The notes beneath the pieces were generated by a model. The model made no database searches. It was given only the letters and a program-made list of their open reading frames with translations, and was not told where the DNA came from. DNA of 64,000 nucleotides from Roseibium marinum (GTDB lineage: Bacteria; Pseudomonadota; Alphaproteobacteria; Rhizobiales; Stappiaceae): the NCBI RefSeq assembly GCF_002906165.1, contig NZ_PPCN01000004.1, forward strand, positions 62,001-126,000. The letters run 5' to 3'. The position numbers and the translations under genes are program-made. Numbering within the stretch: position 1 is the stretch's first letter; each line of letters opens with the position of its first letter. Positions 8,317 through 16,726 of the stretch are shown piece after piece.

Positions 8317-8649
8317 CTAGAACCCCGCGCACCCCTTGTTCCGGGCCGCGCTTCTGAGCTGCTCCAGATAGTCGCGTGTCTTCTTCGGCAGGATGGTCTC
8401 ATCGGAAGAAATGCAGCGTTTCGCCCGCCGGAACGCCCGCCGGGCCCGCTCGCTTTGAAGGCACACCCGGCCCTCGGCCAGGACCTCCTGCTCGATATAC
8501 CAGAGTTGCTGGCAGGTCATTCCGGGAAAATTGGCCGGGTTCGTGGAAAACGATTGGGCGGCCACAGGAAAAACCGTCAGCGCGGCAGCCAACAAAGCAT
8601 ACACGTGGCGCAGGACCTCGCGCCTGTATCTCCGTAGGATCTGTTTCAT
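8317..8649 (-). CDS. Small secreted protein with YARHG-like cysteine domain
   Basis: A 110-residue protein with a basic-then-hydrophobic signal peptide (RRYRREVLRHVYALLAAALTVFPVAAQ). The mature part carries MTCQQLWYIEQEVLAEGRVCLQSERARRAFRRAKRC, a pattern like the YARHG-type extracytoplasmic domain in which a Trp and three to four cysteines are conserved. It is expected to be periplasmic with disulfides. The ATG at 8649 was chosen because it puts the signal peptide first; the ribosome binding site is weak. It follows the secreted protein at 8705-9283 by 55 bp and may be co-transcribed. Function unknown. Confidence 0.65.
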   Translation of the reverse strand: MKQILRRYRREVLRHVYALLAAALTVFPVAAQSFSTNPANFPGMTCQQLWYIEQEVLAEGRVCLQSERARRAFRRAKRCISSDETILPKKTRDYLEQLRSAARNKGCAGF

Positions 8650-8704
8650 GGGCCTGTCTGATCGAAGTGTCTGAATTTCACGATGCTCGATGCGGACCGG
8701 CTGC

Positions 8705-9283
8705 CTACTCGACCGCACATTCCGGCGGCCACGTATCCATGGTCCAGTCCCCGACAGCCAGCGTTTTAAGCGTGGTCCTGAAGCTCTTGCCGTCCTGGAT
8801 ACCCTTCCCGGTCAGAAGATTGACGTCGCACTGCCCGGAGGCATCCGGATCGAGGGTATCGTAATGGGAATAGGTGTATCCGGCGACCACGAACGCACCG
8901 CCGCGATAGGCGATGGTCAGCACCTGCTCCCAGCGGTTCCGGCCGATAGCGGAGTTTTCGGAATAGATCTTGAGTGAGCCGTGCTCGCTCACTTCCATCC
9001 AGGGTTCCTGCCCGTACATGCCACCCCGCCAGACGATGTCCGGGGCATGGACAGCCTGCTTCCAGCCGCTGCCGGTATCGGTGTAAATATAGAAATCCGC
9101 GCCGTCTTCCGTTTCAACGAGAACCGCCCGGTAGCGGTTGATATCCCCGTCGACCGGCACCGTCGCCACACCCGCAACGGCATCGGCCCGCACCATCGCC
9201 TGTTGCGCGGCAGACGGTAGAACACCGAGCCAGCAAAAAGCGGCGGCGCTCAGAAACAGGGAAAGTGCGGATCTTGTCACCAT
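8705..9283 (-). CDS. Hypothetical secreted protein
   Basis: A 192-residue protein with a clear signal peptide ending VLPSAAQQA. The mature part is rich in aromatic residues and short predicted strands (YRAVLVETEDGADFYIYTDTG, GGAFVVAGYTYSHYDTLD) with two cysteines (SGQCDVN and PPECAVE), possibly a small beta-sandwich closed by a disulfide. I do not recognise the family. The ATG at 9283 has AGAGGA at the right distance. A MITE-like element begins only 12 bases upstream and overlaps that ribosome binding site, so the original promoter has been displaced. Confidence 0.7.
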   Translation of the reverse strand: MVTRSALSLFLSAAAFCWLGVLPSAAQQAMVRADAVAGVATVPVDGDINRYRAVLVETEDGADFYIYTDTGSGWKQAVHAPDIVWRGGMYGQEPWMEVSEHGSLKIYSENSAIGRNRWEQVLTIAYRGGAFVVAGYTYSHYDTLDPDASGQCDVNLLTGKGIQDGKSFRTTLKTLAVGDWTMDTWPPECAVE

Positions 9284-9291
9284 GAAGTCCT

Positions 9292-9563
9292 CTAGGGTCT
9301 GTGGACAATTAGGTTTGGGTCGCGGCGCGAGCCGGATTTCGGTGTCCGAACAGGAGGAAAGTCCGCAGTGGTGCCGCCCACCACAAGGATTTTCCGACGC
9401 AGTCGGGACCGAAATCCGCCGCGTCTCGAAGAGATTTGGCGCAAAACGCCCATTTCGGCGTCCCAATGTCTTGAAAGGGAACCCCCTTCCTGCGACCTTG
9501 CTTCTTGAACTGGGCGCTTTGCATCCAAACCTCGACCAAATCCTTAGTGTCCACAGACCCTAG
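9292..9563. mobile_element. MITE-like non-autonomous element with CTAG target duplication
   Basis: The ends GGTCTGTGGACA at 9296 and its inverse TGTCCACAGACC ending at 9559 are perfect for 12 bp and continue imperfectly to about 30 bp. CTAG flanks both sides (9292-9295, 9560-9563). The 264-bp interior has no transposase-like frame, so the element would need a transposase in trans. CTAG (YTAR) targets are typical of IS5-group transposases; because CTAG is palindromic a TA duplication (IS630 or IS427 style) fits as well. Confidence 0.8.
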
Positions 9564-9689
9564 TGGTCCGAGAACCGGCATGAACTGCGTGCTGCCGTTG
9601 CACGGCCGCCGGCAAGTCTCCCGGCAATCTAGCAGGTTCCGACCGCCGATCCCAAGCTGGTTCCGGTAAGGACACGGAAAAATCGACAA

Positions 9690-9718
9690 CAAAAAAGGCC
9701 ACCCGAAGGCGGCCCTTT
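9690..9718 (-). terminator. Terminator downstream of tRNA-Leu
   Basis: Read on the minus strand, AAGGGCCGCC-TTCG-GGTGGCCTT forms a stable stem (one bulge, one G-U) closed by a TTCG tetraloop and followed by TTTTGTTG. It lies about 125 bp past the 3' end of the tRNA gene and would also work on the plus strand, where TTTTGAAAAAA follows. Confidence 0.75.
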
Positions 9719-9843
9719 TGAAAAAAAGCCGTTTCTGTCGATTCAGCAAGCCGAATACCGGGAAACTTCGCTTTTGGCGCAGGAGGAAAGCCCCGAACCG
9801 GAACAGCGCTCAAACAGCCTCATGGGCAACAGAGCCTCGAATA

Positions 9844-9930
9844 TGGTGCGGTCGAGAAGACTCGAACTTCCACGGGTTTTACCCCACAGCGACCTCAACG
9901 CTGCGCGTCTACCAATTCCGCCACGACCGC
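9844..9930 (-). tRNA. tRNA-Leu (anticodon GAG)
   Basis: A class II tRNA of 87 nt. The acceptor arms GCGGTCG and CGACCGC pair perfectly, with discriminator A and an encoded CCA (tgg at 9844-9846 on the plus strand). The D arm contains GGAATTGGTAGAC; the anticodon stem CAGCG/CGCTG encloses TTGAGGT, giving anticodon GAG for CUC/CUU leucine codons. A long variable arm (GTGGGGTAAAACCCGTG) and the TTCGAGT T-loop follow. It stands alone, with the fliN gene behind it. Confidence 0.97.
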
Positions 9931-10051
9931 ATATTCGATTGTTCCCGGCGCCTGTCAGCGTCGAGGCGCTCCGTGTAGCAAAAGGAATTTGGGGGCGCAA
10001 GAGCCGAATTCGCAATAATGCACAGGCACATGCTTTTTCTTCGGCCGGCCG

Positions 10052-10318
10052 CTACAGCGGGCCCTCCGTGCGCATCGGGCGGATTTCCGGCGGACGCAGC
10101 AGAACCTCGGTGATGGAGATACCGATCCGCTCTCCCAGCAACACCACCTGCCCCTTGGCGACAAGCGTGTTGTTGGCGTAGATCTTCACATCGGCGTCTT
10201 CAGCGACATCAAGATCGATCACCGCGCCACGGCCCATGCGCAGCAACTGGTGAACCGGCATTTCGGATTCGCCGAGCACCACGGAAATGTCGACATTGAT
10301 CTCATCAAAGGTGGTCAT
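10052..10318 (-). CDS. fliN: Flagellar motor switch protein FliN (SpoA domain)
   Basis: An 88-residue protein consisting of one SpoA/FliN C-terminal domain: VDISVVLGESEMPVHQLLRMGRGAVIDLD, VKIYANNTLVAKGQVVLLGERIGISITEVL. FliN forms the lower ring of the flagellar C-ring and binds CheY-P and export components. It lacks any long N-terminal extension, so it is the short form. No other flagellar gene is in the window, so it is detached from the main flagellar cluster and may be an additional FliN-like protein. Confidence 0.85.
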   Translation of the reverse strand: MTTFDEINVDISVVLGESEMPVHQLLRMGRGAVIDLDVAEDADVKIYANNTLVAKGQVVLLGERIGISITEVLLRPPEIRPMRTEGPL

Positions 10319-10375
10319 TACAGGCCAGAATCCCTAAATATGGCGGAAGCCGCCAAGGCCTGACCATACCACGGC

Positions 10376-11140
10376 ATGGCCAGCCAACTCAAAAAACAAA
10401 GAAGTGTCATCCACATGTCACCTGCCGATCGGGACGCGCTGAACGTGAGTTTTCTGCCGGAACCGGGTTCACAGCCGGTCGAATGGCGCATTTCCGACAC
10501 GCCCGTCGACTACCGGCAGGCGCTCGCGGAGATGGACGAGCGGGTCGAAAGAATCATCAAAGGCGATGCCCCCGAACAGGTCTGGCTGCTGGAGCATCCA
10601 CCGCTCTACACTGCGGGAACGAGCTCGAACGATGCCGATCTCGTGGCGGCGGACAGGTTTCCGGTCTACCGAACGGGCCGTGGCGGTCAGCACACCTATC
10701 ATGGCCCCGGTCAGCGGGTTGCCTATGTCATGCTGGATCTGAAGCGCCGCCGGCAGGACGTGCGCGCCTTCGTCTCCGCCCTGGAGGCCTGGCTCATCAA
10801 TTCGCTGTGGGCCTATCACATCAGGGGCGAACGCCGGGAGGACCGGGTCGGCGTGTGGGTCCGGCGGCCGGACCGCGGGGTGAACGTGGAAGACAAGATC
10901 GCCGCGATCGGCATCCGCTTGCGCAAATGGGTGACGTTCCACGGCATCAGCTTCAACGTGGAACCGGATCTGGAGCATTTTTCCGGCATCGTGCCCTGCG
11001 GCGTGAGCGACCACGGCGTCACGAGCCTCGTGGATCTCGGCATTCCGGTGACCCTGGCCGAGAACGACAGTGTCCTGCGCGCCGAATTTGAAAAGATCTT
11101 CGGACCGGTCGCGACCGCCAAAACCTACGCGGAAGTCTGA
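10376..11140 (+). CDS. lipB: Lipoyl(octanoyl) transferase LipB
   Basis: This enzyme moves an octanoyl group from acyl-carrier protein to the E2 and H proteins, the first step of lipoate synthesis. Counting from the ATG at 10376 (254 residues) the family motifs are [15 protein letters not shown] (100-113), the catalytic lysine K184 after AAIGIRLRK, and the acyl-accepting C208 in [16 protein letters not shown] second ATG 13 codons in (10415) is an equally plausible start; neither ribosome binding site is strong. It is divergent from fliN and its end overlaps the convergent sqdC by 16 bp. Confidence 0.93.
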   Translation: MASQLKKQRSVIHMSPADRDALNVSFLPEPGSQPVEWRISDTPVDYRQALAEMDERVERIIKGDAPEQVWLLEHPPLYTAGTSSNDADLVAADRFPVYRTGRGGQHTYHGPGQRVAYVMLDLKRRRQDVRAFVSALEAWLINSLWAYHIRGERREDRVGVWVRRPDRGVNVEDKIAAIGIRLRKWVTFHGISFNVEPDLEHFSGIVPCGVSDHGVTSLVDLGIPVTLAENDSVLRAEFEKIFGPVATAKTYAEV

Positions 11141-12018
11141 AGGTCAGCGCAGCAGGCCTTGAGAAAGTCCCGCAGACGCTCCTGCCCGCCCGGCTGCCAC
11201 CCAAGCGCCTGAAGCTTCGCCGTATCCATGATCCCGGGTGTGGAAGTTGCCGGCAGGGGCAGCGTTCCTGTGCAGTCGCACAGGGTTTTCAGCTCTTCCA
11301 GCAGCTCCCGGCGGTCGATGACCACATCGGACACATTGAAGACCTCGAAACGCGCCAGGCGGCTTTCCTGCCGCCCTCCCTCGTCAAGCAGGAGGGAAAC
11401 CGCCGCTGCCAGATCCCGCCCATGCACTTCCGTGGCCTTGCGCGGCTCGATCGTTTCGCCGCAAGCAAAAGCCCTGAAGAGGCCGGTCCACTTGTGGCCG
11501 GCAAGGTCCGGCACATGCCCGTAGACGCCGGTTGCCCGCAGCGCGGCTCCCTGGAACGCAGGACCGGTCAGTTCCTCCAGGATAGCCTCTCCGGCCAGCT
11601 TCACCTGCCCGTACAGCGTATCGGATGCCGCCCGGTCGGTTTCCCGCAGCAACTCGCCCCCGCGATGATCGCCGTAAACCGCGCGGCTCGACAGGAAAAC
11701 CGCCTGTGTGCAGCCCACTTGCCGCGCCGCCTTGAACAGCACCGCCGTTCCCTCGACGTTCAGGCTCCGGAACCGATCCGGATCGTTCCCCTCTCCGCCC
11801 CGGAATTTTCCCGGTTCATGAGAAAGCGCGCAGTGGACCAGCGCATCAGCCGCCGGCAGGCACGGTTGCGGATCGGCAAGATCGTAGTGGCTGAAGGCAG
11901 TTGGCCAGCCTTCCAGCGGCCGGCGGCCCAGAACGGTGACATGATACCCGTCGGCCAGCATCCGCCGGGCGATGAAGCGGCCGACCGTGCCGCCGGCCCC
12001 TGTTATCAGGACATGCAT
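11125..12018 (-). CDS. sqdC: SqdC-like NAD(P)-dependent epimerase/reductase of sulfolipid operon
   Basis: A 297-residue extended short-chain dehydrogenase. The nucleotide-binding loop is [11 protein letters not shown] at the N-terminus, the catalytic Ser is in [10 protein letters not shown] and the YxxxK pair in [10 protein letters not shown]. Taken alone this would be just an epimerase, but the order sqdB-GT8-epimerase is that of the sulfoquinovosyl diacylglycerol operon of rhizobia (sqdBDC), where SqdC has an accessory, not fully defined role. Its ATG directly follows the sqdD stop (TGAATG), showing coupling. Confidence 0.78.
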   Translation of the reverse strand: MHVLITGAGGTVGRFIARRMLADGYHVTVLGRRPLEGWPTAFSHYDLADPQPCLPAADALVHCALSHEPGKFRGGEGNDPDRFRSLNVEGTAVLFKAARQVGCTQAVFLSSRAVYGDHRGGELLRETDRAASDTLYGQVKLAGEAILEELTGPAFQGAALRATGVYGHVPDLAGHKWTGLFRAFACGETIEPRKATEVHGRDLAAAVSLLLDEGGRQESRLARFEVFNVSDVVIDRRELLEELKTLCDCTGTLPLPATSTPGIMDTAKLQALGWQPGGQERLRDFLKACCADLQTSA

Positions 12019-12885
12019 TCAGGACGCCCGCTTGTCCGCCGGGGCCTCGGGGCCGGGAAGCCCCGACAGATCATCGGGAATGCCGTCGCCGGAGGCATAG
12101 GCCTGCCACAGATCGATCAGCAGCCGTAGCCGTTCGGCTTTCTCATGCCCTGCCTGCCAGGGTTTTTCATACTGGTAGTGCAGCACATGGATCTGGCCCC
12201 AGTCCCACAGATCCGGAAGGTTGAACCAGACATATTGCAACATGTTGTAATAGACGGGCAGGCCGTGCCAATCGGGGAAAAAACTCTCCAGAAAGCTCTG
12301 GTCGGTGCGCCGCCAGAAGGTGCCCGGCCGATCGAGTTGCGACAGCATGGCGTCAAAGGTGGCTCTGTCCGGACGGGCCGTGAAGACGCCGCTGTTCATG
12401 CGCTGAAAATCGGCCAGGCCTTCATAAACATTCGGCGCCGCGCAGAATTCCGGATAGCTGAACAGCTTGTCGCAGTTCTTGAGGACAAGCGCGTCGGCAT
12501 CGATGAACACCACCTTCTCGTATTCGTCGAGCTGCCAGAGGCGCAGCTTCACGAAATTGTCGAGCGGCGTATGAAACACCGGCTTGCCGCCCTTGGTGAA
12601 CGGGGCCGCCGCGTGCAGACGGCCGCGTTCATGGAGCTGGTTGAATTCGGCCGAGGTCGGCAGCCGGCCACAGCGGCCGAGCCGCGGCTTGAACGGCCGC
12701 AGAACGGACAGATCCTGCTCGTCGACGCCGGGCGTGAACAGAACCACCAGATCCGCACCGGTGTCTGTTCGCCTGAGAGAGCGCAAAAGAGCGGATGCAC
12801 CCAGCACATAGTCCCGATTGGTCACCAGGGTCACATAGGCAAATGAGCTGGCGGGAGCCCTGTCAAACTCGGGTGCGTCGCTCAT
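12019..12885 (-). CDS. sqdD: SqdD-like glycosyltransferase family 8 protein
   Basis: A 288-residue glycogenin-like GT8 enzyme. It begins FAYVTLVTNRDYVLGASALLRSL, carries the metal-binding DxD as VFIDADALVLKN, and has the nucleotide-sugar regions MNSGVFTARP, DQSFLESFF and the closing HVLHYQYEKPW. In the sqdBDC operon of Rhodobacter and Sinorhizobium the SqdD protein has this glycogenin similarity and is the proposed sulfoquinovosyltransferase acting on diacylglycerol. It lies 8 bp after sqdB and touches sqdC. Confidence 0.82.
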   Translation of the reverse strand: MSDAPEFDRAPASSFAYVTLVTNRDYVLGASALLRSLRRTDTGADLVVLFTPGVDEQDLSVLRPFKPRLGRCGRLPTSAEFNQLHERGRLHAAAPFTKGGKPVFHTPLDNFVKLRLWQLDEYEKVVFIDADALVLKNCDKLFSYPEFCAAPNVYEGLADFQRMNSGVFTARPDRATFDAMLSQLDRPGTFWRRTDQSFLESFFPDWHGLPVYYNMLQYVWFNLPDLWDWGQIHVLHYQYEKPWQAGHEKAERLRLLIDLWQAYASGDGIPDDLSGLPGPEAPADKRAS

Positions 12886-12893
12886 GAAATCCC

Positions 12894-14114
12894 TCAGGAA
12901 ACCGATTTGAGGCGCGGATGTTCGGGATCGCGTTCGATCTCTTCCGCGATTTCCTTCGTCCAGGCGGACACGGCCGGCACCCGGCCGCGGTCGACCCGGT
13001 AGGCGAATGTCTTGGCCACATCCACCACCTCGCTCAGGAGACCGTCCGCCAGCGTCGTCGGATCGAGCCCCAGTTCCAGGAACTGTTTGTTTTCGACCAC
13101 CAGATCGTTTTCGGGCGCTTCCTTGCGCGGGTTGGGCAGGTAGGCGACCTTGGCGCCGGTCAGGCCCGAGATCAGTTCGGCCAGATCGCGCACCCTGTGG
13201 GTTTCCGTCATCTGGTTGAACACCTTGACCCGGTCACCCTTCTTCGGCGGGTTGTCGAGCGCAAGCTCGATGCAGCGCACTGAATCCTGAATGTGGATGA
13301 AGGCCCGTGTCTGACCGCCGGTCCCATGCACCGTCAGCGGATACCCGATTGCCGCCTGAATGAGGAAGCGGTTGAGCACTGTTCCATAATCGCCATCGTA
13401 GTCGAACCGGTTGATCAGCTGCTTGTGGCGCCGGGTCTGCTGCGTATGGGTTCCCCAGACGATCCCCTGATGAAGGTCGGTGACCCTGAGGCCGTCATTC
13501 TTTGCATAGAACTGGAACAGCAGCTGATCCAGGCATTTGGTCATGTGATAGATCGATCCGGGATTTGCCGGATAAAGGATCTCCTGAGCCGCCTTGTCGC
13601 CGTTCAGCGTCTCGACATCGACGCTCAGATAGCCTTCCGGAATGGCCGCGCCGACACTGGAATAGCCGTAAACCCCCATCGTGCCCAGATGGATGAGATG
13701 CGCGTCCAGATCGAGTTCCACCATGGCGTTCAGCAGATGATGGGTGGCGTTGACATTGTTGCTGACGGTGTAATTCTTGTGCTGATCCGATTTCATCGAA
13801 TAGGGCGCGGCGCGCTGCTCTGCGAAATGGATGATCGCATCCGGCCGGGCTTCCGCCAGCCAGGCTTTGAAAATCTCGTAGTCCCTGGCGATATCGATCA
13901 GATGGAACTGGATCGTGTTGCCGGTCTCCTGCTTCCAGATCCGTGTGCGTTCCTGAATGGAATCCATCGGCGTCAGGGACTGCACCCCGAGTTCGGCGTC
14001 GATCCAGCGGCGGCTGAGATTGTCGACGATGTGAACTTCGTGGCCTTGATCGGACAGGTGCAGGGATGTGGGCCAACCGACAAAGCCGTCACCACCGAGG
14101 ATCGCAATCTTCAC
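12894..14114 (-). CDS. sqdB: UDP-sulfoquinovose synthase
   Basis: A 406-residue SQD1/SqdB-type short-chain dehydrogenase that joins sulfite to UDP-glucose to form UDP-sulfoquinovose, head group of the sulfolipid SQDG. The family-specific N-terminus GGDGFVGWPTSLHLSDQGHEV, followed by IVDNLSRRWIDAELG and SLTP, separates it from ordinary UDP-glucose epimerases. The TMGVYG and YHMTKCLDQLL (Y-x3-K) catalytic segments are present. It is first in sqdB-sqdD-sqdC and has AAGGAG before its ATG. Sulfolipid replaces phospholipid under phosphate limitation, but I could not confirm a Pho box upstream. Confidence 0.92.
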   Translation of the reverse strand: MKIAILGGDGFVGWPTSLHLSDQGHEVHIVDNLSRRWIDAELGVQSLTPMDSIQERTRIWKQETGNTIQFHLIDIARDYEIFKAWLAEARPDAIIHFAEQRAAPYSMKSDQHKNYTVSNNVNATHHLLNAMVELDLDAHLIHLGTMGVYGYSSVGAAIPEGYLSVDVETLNGDKAAQEILYPANPGSIYHMTKCLDQLLFQFYAKNDGLRVTDLHQGIVWGTHTQQTRRHKQLINRFDYDGDYGTVLNRFLIQAAIGYPLTVHGTGGQTRAFIHIQDSVRCIELALDNPPKKGDRVKVFNQMTETHRVRDLAELISGLTGAKVAYLPNPRKEAPENDLVVENKQFLELGLDPTTLADGLLSEVVDVAKTFAYRVDRGRVPAVSAWTKEIAEEIERDPEHPRLKSVS

Positions 14115-14338
14115 CAGAATTCTCCTTGAGTTACGCTGCGGATGCCAAATGGAACAGCCTCGATTGTTCCACGTGACAGAACAGAATATTGCGATAATTC
14201 AATGACAACACAACAGCTGAACGATGCGATTGTTACACAAAAGACTGTTGAGAACCGAGATTTCCCCACAGCTTGAAAGCCGGATATTTTCAGGATGCGG
14301 CAGAACTCCGGGGGGCTGACGTCAAGCAATTTCCCGCG

Positions 14339-14626
14339 TCAGACCGTCTCCCGGACGGCGAATGCGCCGCTTGCGGGCTCGGCCGGCTCGAGATCCCTGA
14401 CCAGGTTCACCCGGGCAAAGGACGGGCCGTGCCACAATACGTCGAGCATATCCACGACGGTATCCGATGGACCGCTGAAGACAGCTTCCACCGCTCCGTT
14501 CTTCAGGTTGCGTACCCAGCCGGACAGACCGCGCGATTGCGCTTCATTCGCGCACCAGGCGCGATAGCCGACCCCCTGCACACGGCCTTCGATCAGCACA
14601 TGAACGGTCAAAGGATCGGTTGTCAT
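14339..14626 (-). CDS. acyP: Acylphosphatase
   Basis: A 95-residue acylphosphatase that hydrolyses carboxyl-phosphate bonds such as those in acetyl phosphate or 1,3-bisphosphoglycerate. The phosphate-binding loop is GRVQGVGYRAW (catalytic Arg in the final YRAW), and the second signature is GLSGWVRNLKNGAVEAVFSG with the catalytic Asn. An AGGAG ribosome binding site precedes the ATG. It is a single gene between sqdB and ribN. Confidence 0.95.
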   Translation of the reverse strand: MTTDPLTVHVLIEGRVQGVGYRAWCANEAQSRGLSGWVRNLKNGAVEAVFSGPSDTVVDMLDVLWHGPSFARVNLVRDLEPAEPASGAFAVRETV

Positions 14627-14704
14627 CGCAATCTCCTGTCCGGCTCGCCATAGCGAAACCTTAAATCAAGACGCCCCAAACGGAAATGTGTTCCCGGAAG
14701 GCCG

Positions 14705-15619
14705 TCAGGCCTTTGCAGCGGCTGCCGACTGACGCGAAGCCCGCTTCTGTTCGTCCAGCATCACCAGAAGGGAGGCCCCGACTATAACGAGCGCCCCGGG
14801 CCAGAAAGCCCCGGAAGGGGCAAATCCGAAGGCAAAAAAACCGACGGCGATGTTCAGCGGCAGTTTCAGATGGTCGAAGGGCTGCACGAAGGCCGCATCC
14901 GCCTTCTGGTAGGCAAGGGTCAGAAGATAATTCGCCAGCACGGTCAGAACGCCGGCGCCCACAAGAAGCCACAAAGCGGCGCCTGAGGGCACGACCCCGC
15001 CCTCGCCCAGCGCCAGGAGGGCGTTTACCGGCGTCAGCAGCAAAAGCAGATAGAGCGTGATGGAATCGGCGTTTTCGGTTTGTGTGAGCTTCTTGGTCAC
15101 CAGCGAGGTCCCGGCCCAGAAGGCGGCCGCGGCCACCGGCAGCACCGCGCCCCAGTCGAACCCGTTGTTCCAGGGTGCGAGAATGACCATTCCACCCGAA
15201 AATCCGGCAAGGGTCGCAAGCCAGCGCACAGCGCCGACCCGCTCGCCGAAGAAGAGTTTCGCACCGATGATGACAAAGAAGGGCGAGGTCATCACCAGGG
15301 CGATGGCCTGCCAGATTTCCACGCGCGCAAGGCCGGCTACCCACATCTGAATACCGATCACGGCAAGCACCGCGCGCAGCAGATGCAAGCCGATCTGCCT
15401 GGTTTTCAGGGCTGTCAGGCCGCGCCTCAACACCCAGGGCAAGGCCACCAGCAGGCCGAGCGCATATTGCCAGAAGGCCGCAGAGGTGGACGGGACGCCG
15501 AGTTGCATGGTCGAGGCCTGCAGGGCGCCGTTGACCAGGGCGAAGGATGCCCCTGCCCCGACCATCGCCAGGGCCGCCAGCAGCGGTTTTTGAAATGATT
15601 TCGATAAAGTGGCGGTCAT
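14705..15619 (-). CDS. ribN: RibN-type riboflavin importer (EamA/DMT carrier) under FMN riboswitch control
   Basis: A 304-residue drug/metabolite-transporter-superfamily carrier with ten predicted membrane helices in two EamA repeats (the first around ALAMVGAGASFALVNGAL, the second around GAVLPVAAAAFWAGTSLVTKKLT). DMT carriers are hard to assign from sequence, but this one directly follows a canonical FMN riboswitch, the arrangement described for RibN riboflavin uptake in rhizobia. The ATG at 15619 was chosen; a longer frame starting at 15754 would begin inside the aptamer and is not credible. The charged C-terminal tail (DEQKRASRQSAAAAKA) is cytoplasmic. Confidence 0.85.
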   Translation of the reverse strand: MTATLSKSFQKPLLAALAMVGAGASFALVNGALQASTMQLGVPSTSAAFWQYALGLLVALPWVLRRGLTALKTRQIGLHLLRAVLAVIGIQMWVAGLARVEIWQAIALVMTSPFFVIIGAKLFFGERVGAVRWLATLAGFSGGMVILAPWNNGFDWGAVLPVAAAAFWAGTSLVTKKLTQTENADSITLYLLLLLTPVNALLALGEGGVVPSGAALWLLVGAGVLTVLANYLLTLAYQKADAAFVQPFDHLKLPLNIAVGFFAFGFAPSGAFWPGALVIVGASLLVMLDEQKRASRQSAAAAKA

Positions 15620-15703
15620 GTCCGAATTCCGTTCCAGTTGCGCATCCAGAACAGTCTCAAAAGACACCGCGCCTGCCGGTCCCGTCACGGGATCCGCAGC
15701 CAA

Positions 15704-15880
<177 letters not shown>

Positions 15881-15970
15881 TGTTCTCATGACAGTTTCAG
15901 TATCGCTGAAAGCTGTAAAAAGCAATGCCAATCTCGGCTGACGGGCTGCGGAGAAAGTCAGCGGCGCTGC

Positions 15971-16624
15971 TCAGCCGGCACCCATATGCCGGGAAATTTC
16001 CACCGGAGTTGTGGCGATCAATACCGGGTTTTCCATTTCGAGTTCCTCCCGGCTGCCATAGCCCCACAGAACGCCAATACCGGCGACCTTGTTGGCGTTG
16101 GCGCCGATCAGGTCATGCTTGCGGTCGCCGATCATGACGGTTTGCGACGCTCCAATCCCCTCCTCCTGCAGAATATGGGCAATCAGCTCCGCCTTCGCCG
16201 AACGCGTGCCATCCAGTTCGGCCCCATACACCTTGCCGAAATAAGGCATCAGCCCGAAATGCTCCACGATCCTGCCCGCATAGGCTTGGGGTTTTGAGGT
16301 GCACACATGCAGGCGGTGGCCTGAGGCCGTCAAACGCTCGAGCGTCTCCGGAATGCCGTCAATCAGCGCGTTCTCGAAAAGCCCTGTATCTGTATAGCGC
16401 TCCCGGTAGAAGGCGACAGCCCGATCCAGTCTGGTTTGATCGTCGGTCCCCAGCAGGATCCGGAAGCTCTCCCACAGGGGCGGACCGATGCACCAGCGCA
16501 GCTCCTCCGCTTCCGGCACCGGTGCCGCCATATTTTCCAGCGCATAGCGGATCGAGCGGGTGATGCCGTCGAAGGGATCTGTCAGGGTGCCGTCCAGGTC
16601 GAACAGCAAGGTCGTGAAAGGCAT
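15971..16624 (-). CDS. HAD-family phosphatase (phosphoglycolate phosphatase-like)
   Basis: A 217-residue HAD subfamily IA hydrolase. Motif I is LLFDLDGTLTD, motif II the VCTSKP threonine/serine, motif III the lysine in RSAKAELI, and motif IV VMIGDRKHDLIGA. The helical cap (residues 18-85) is of the phosphoglycolate phosphatase/5'-nucleotidase type. The substrate is not determined. An optimal CCGGAGG ribosome binding site precedes the ATG. A related HAD gene is at 29028-29708. Confidence 0.85.
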   Translation of the reverse strand: MPFTTLLFDLDGTLTDPFDGITRSIRYALENMAAPVPEAEELRWCIGPPLWESFRILLGTDDQTRLDRAVAFYRERYTDTGLFENALIDGIPETLERLTASGHRLHVCTSKPQAYAGRIVEHFGLMPYFGKVYGAELDGTRSAKAELIAHILQEEGIGASQTVMIGDRKHDLIGANANKVAGIGVLWGYGSREELEMENPVLIATTPVEISRHMGAG

Positions 16625-16726
16625 CGAGCCTCCGGGTGATTGGGGGAACCGAAAACGGGCTGTGGCGTGGGGCCACCGGCCGCTGCAATAACGTTACCCC
16701 CGTTCACCTGTCAACCGAGGCAGGCG

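Noticed and set aside
9292..9528. Possible transposase fragment inside the 264-bp element
   Set aside because: The frames are short, arginine-rich and have no DDE-type or helix-turn-helix motif; they are read-through of the non-coding element.
9844..9930. tRNA-Leu as an integration site next to the MITE
   Set aside because: The element lies over 280 bp from the tRNA 3' end, no repeat of the tRNA end is found nearby, and no integrase gene is present.
14115..14338. Pho box upstream of sqdB
   Set aside because: TTGTCAT and CTGTCAC-like pieces are present, but no two 7-bp units with the required 4-bp spacing match well; only a matrix search could settle it.
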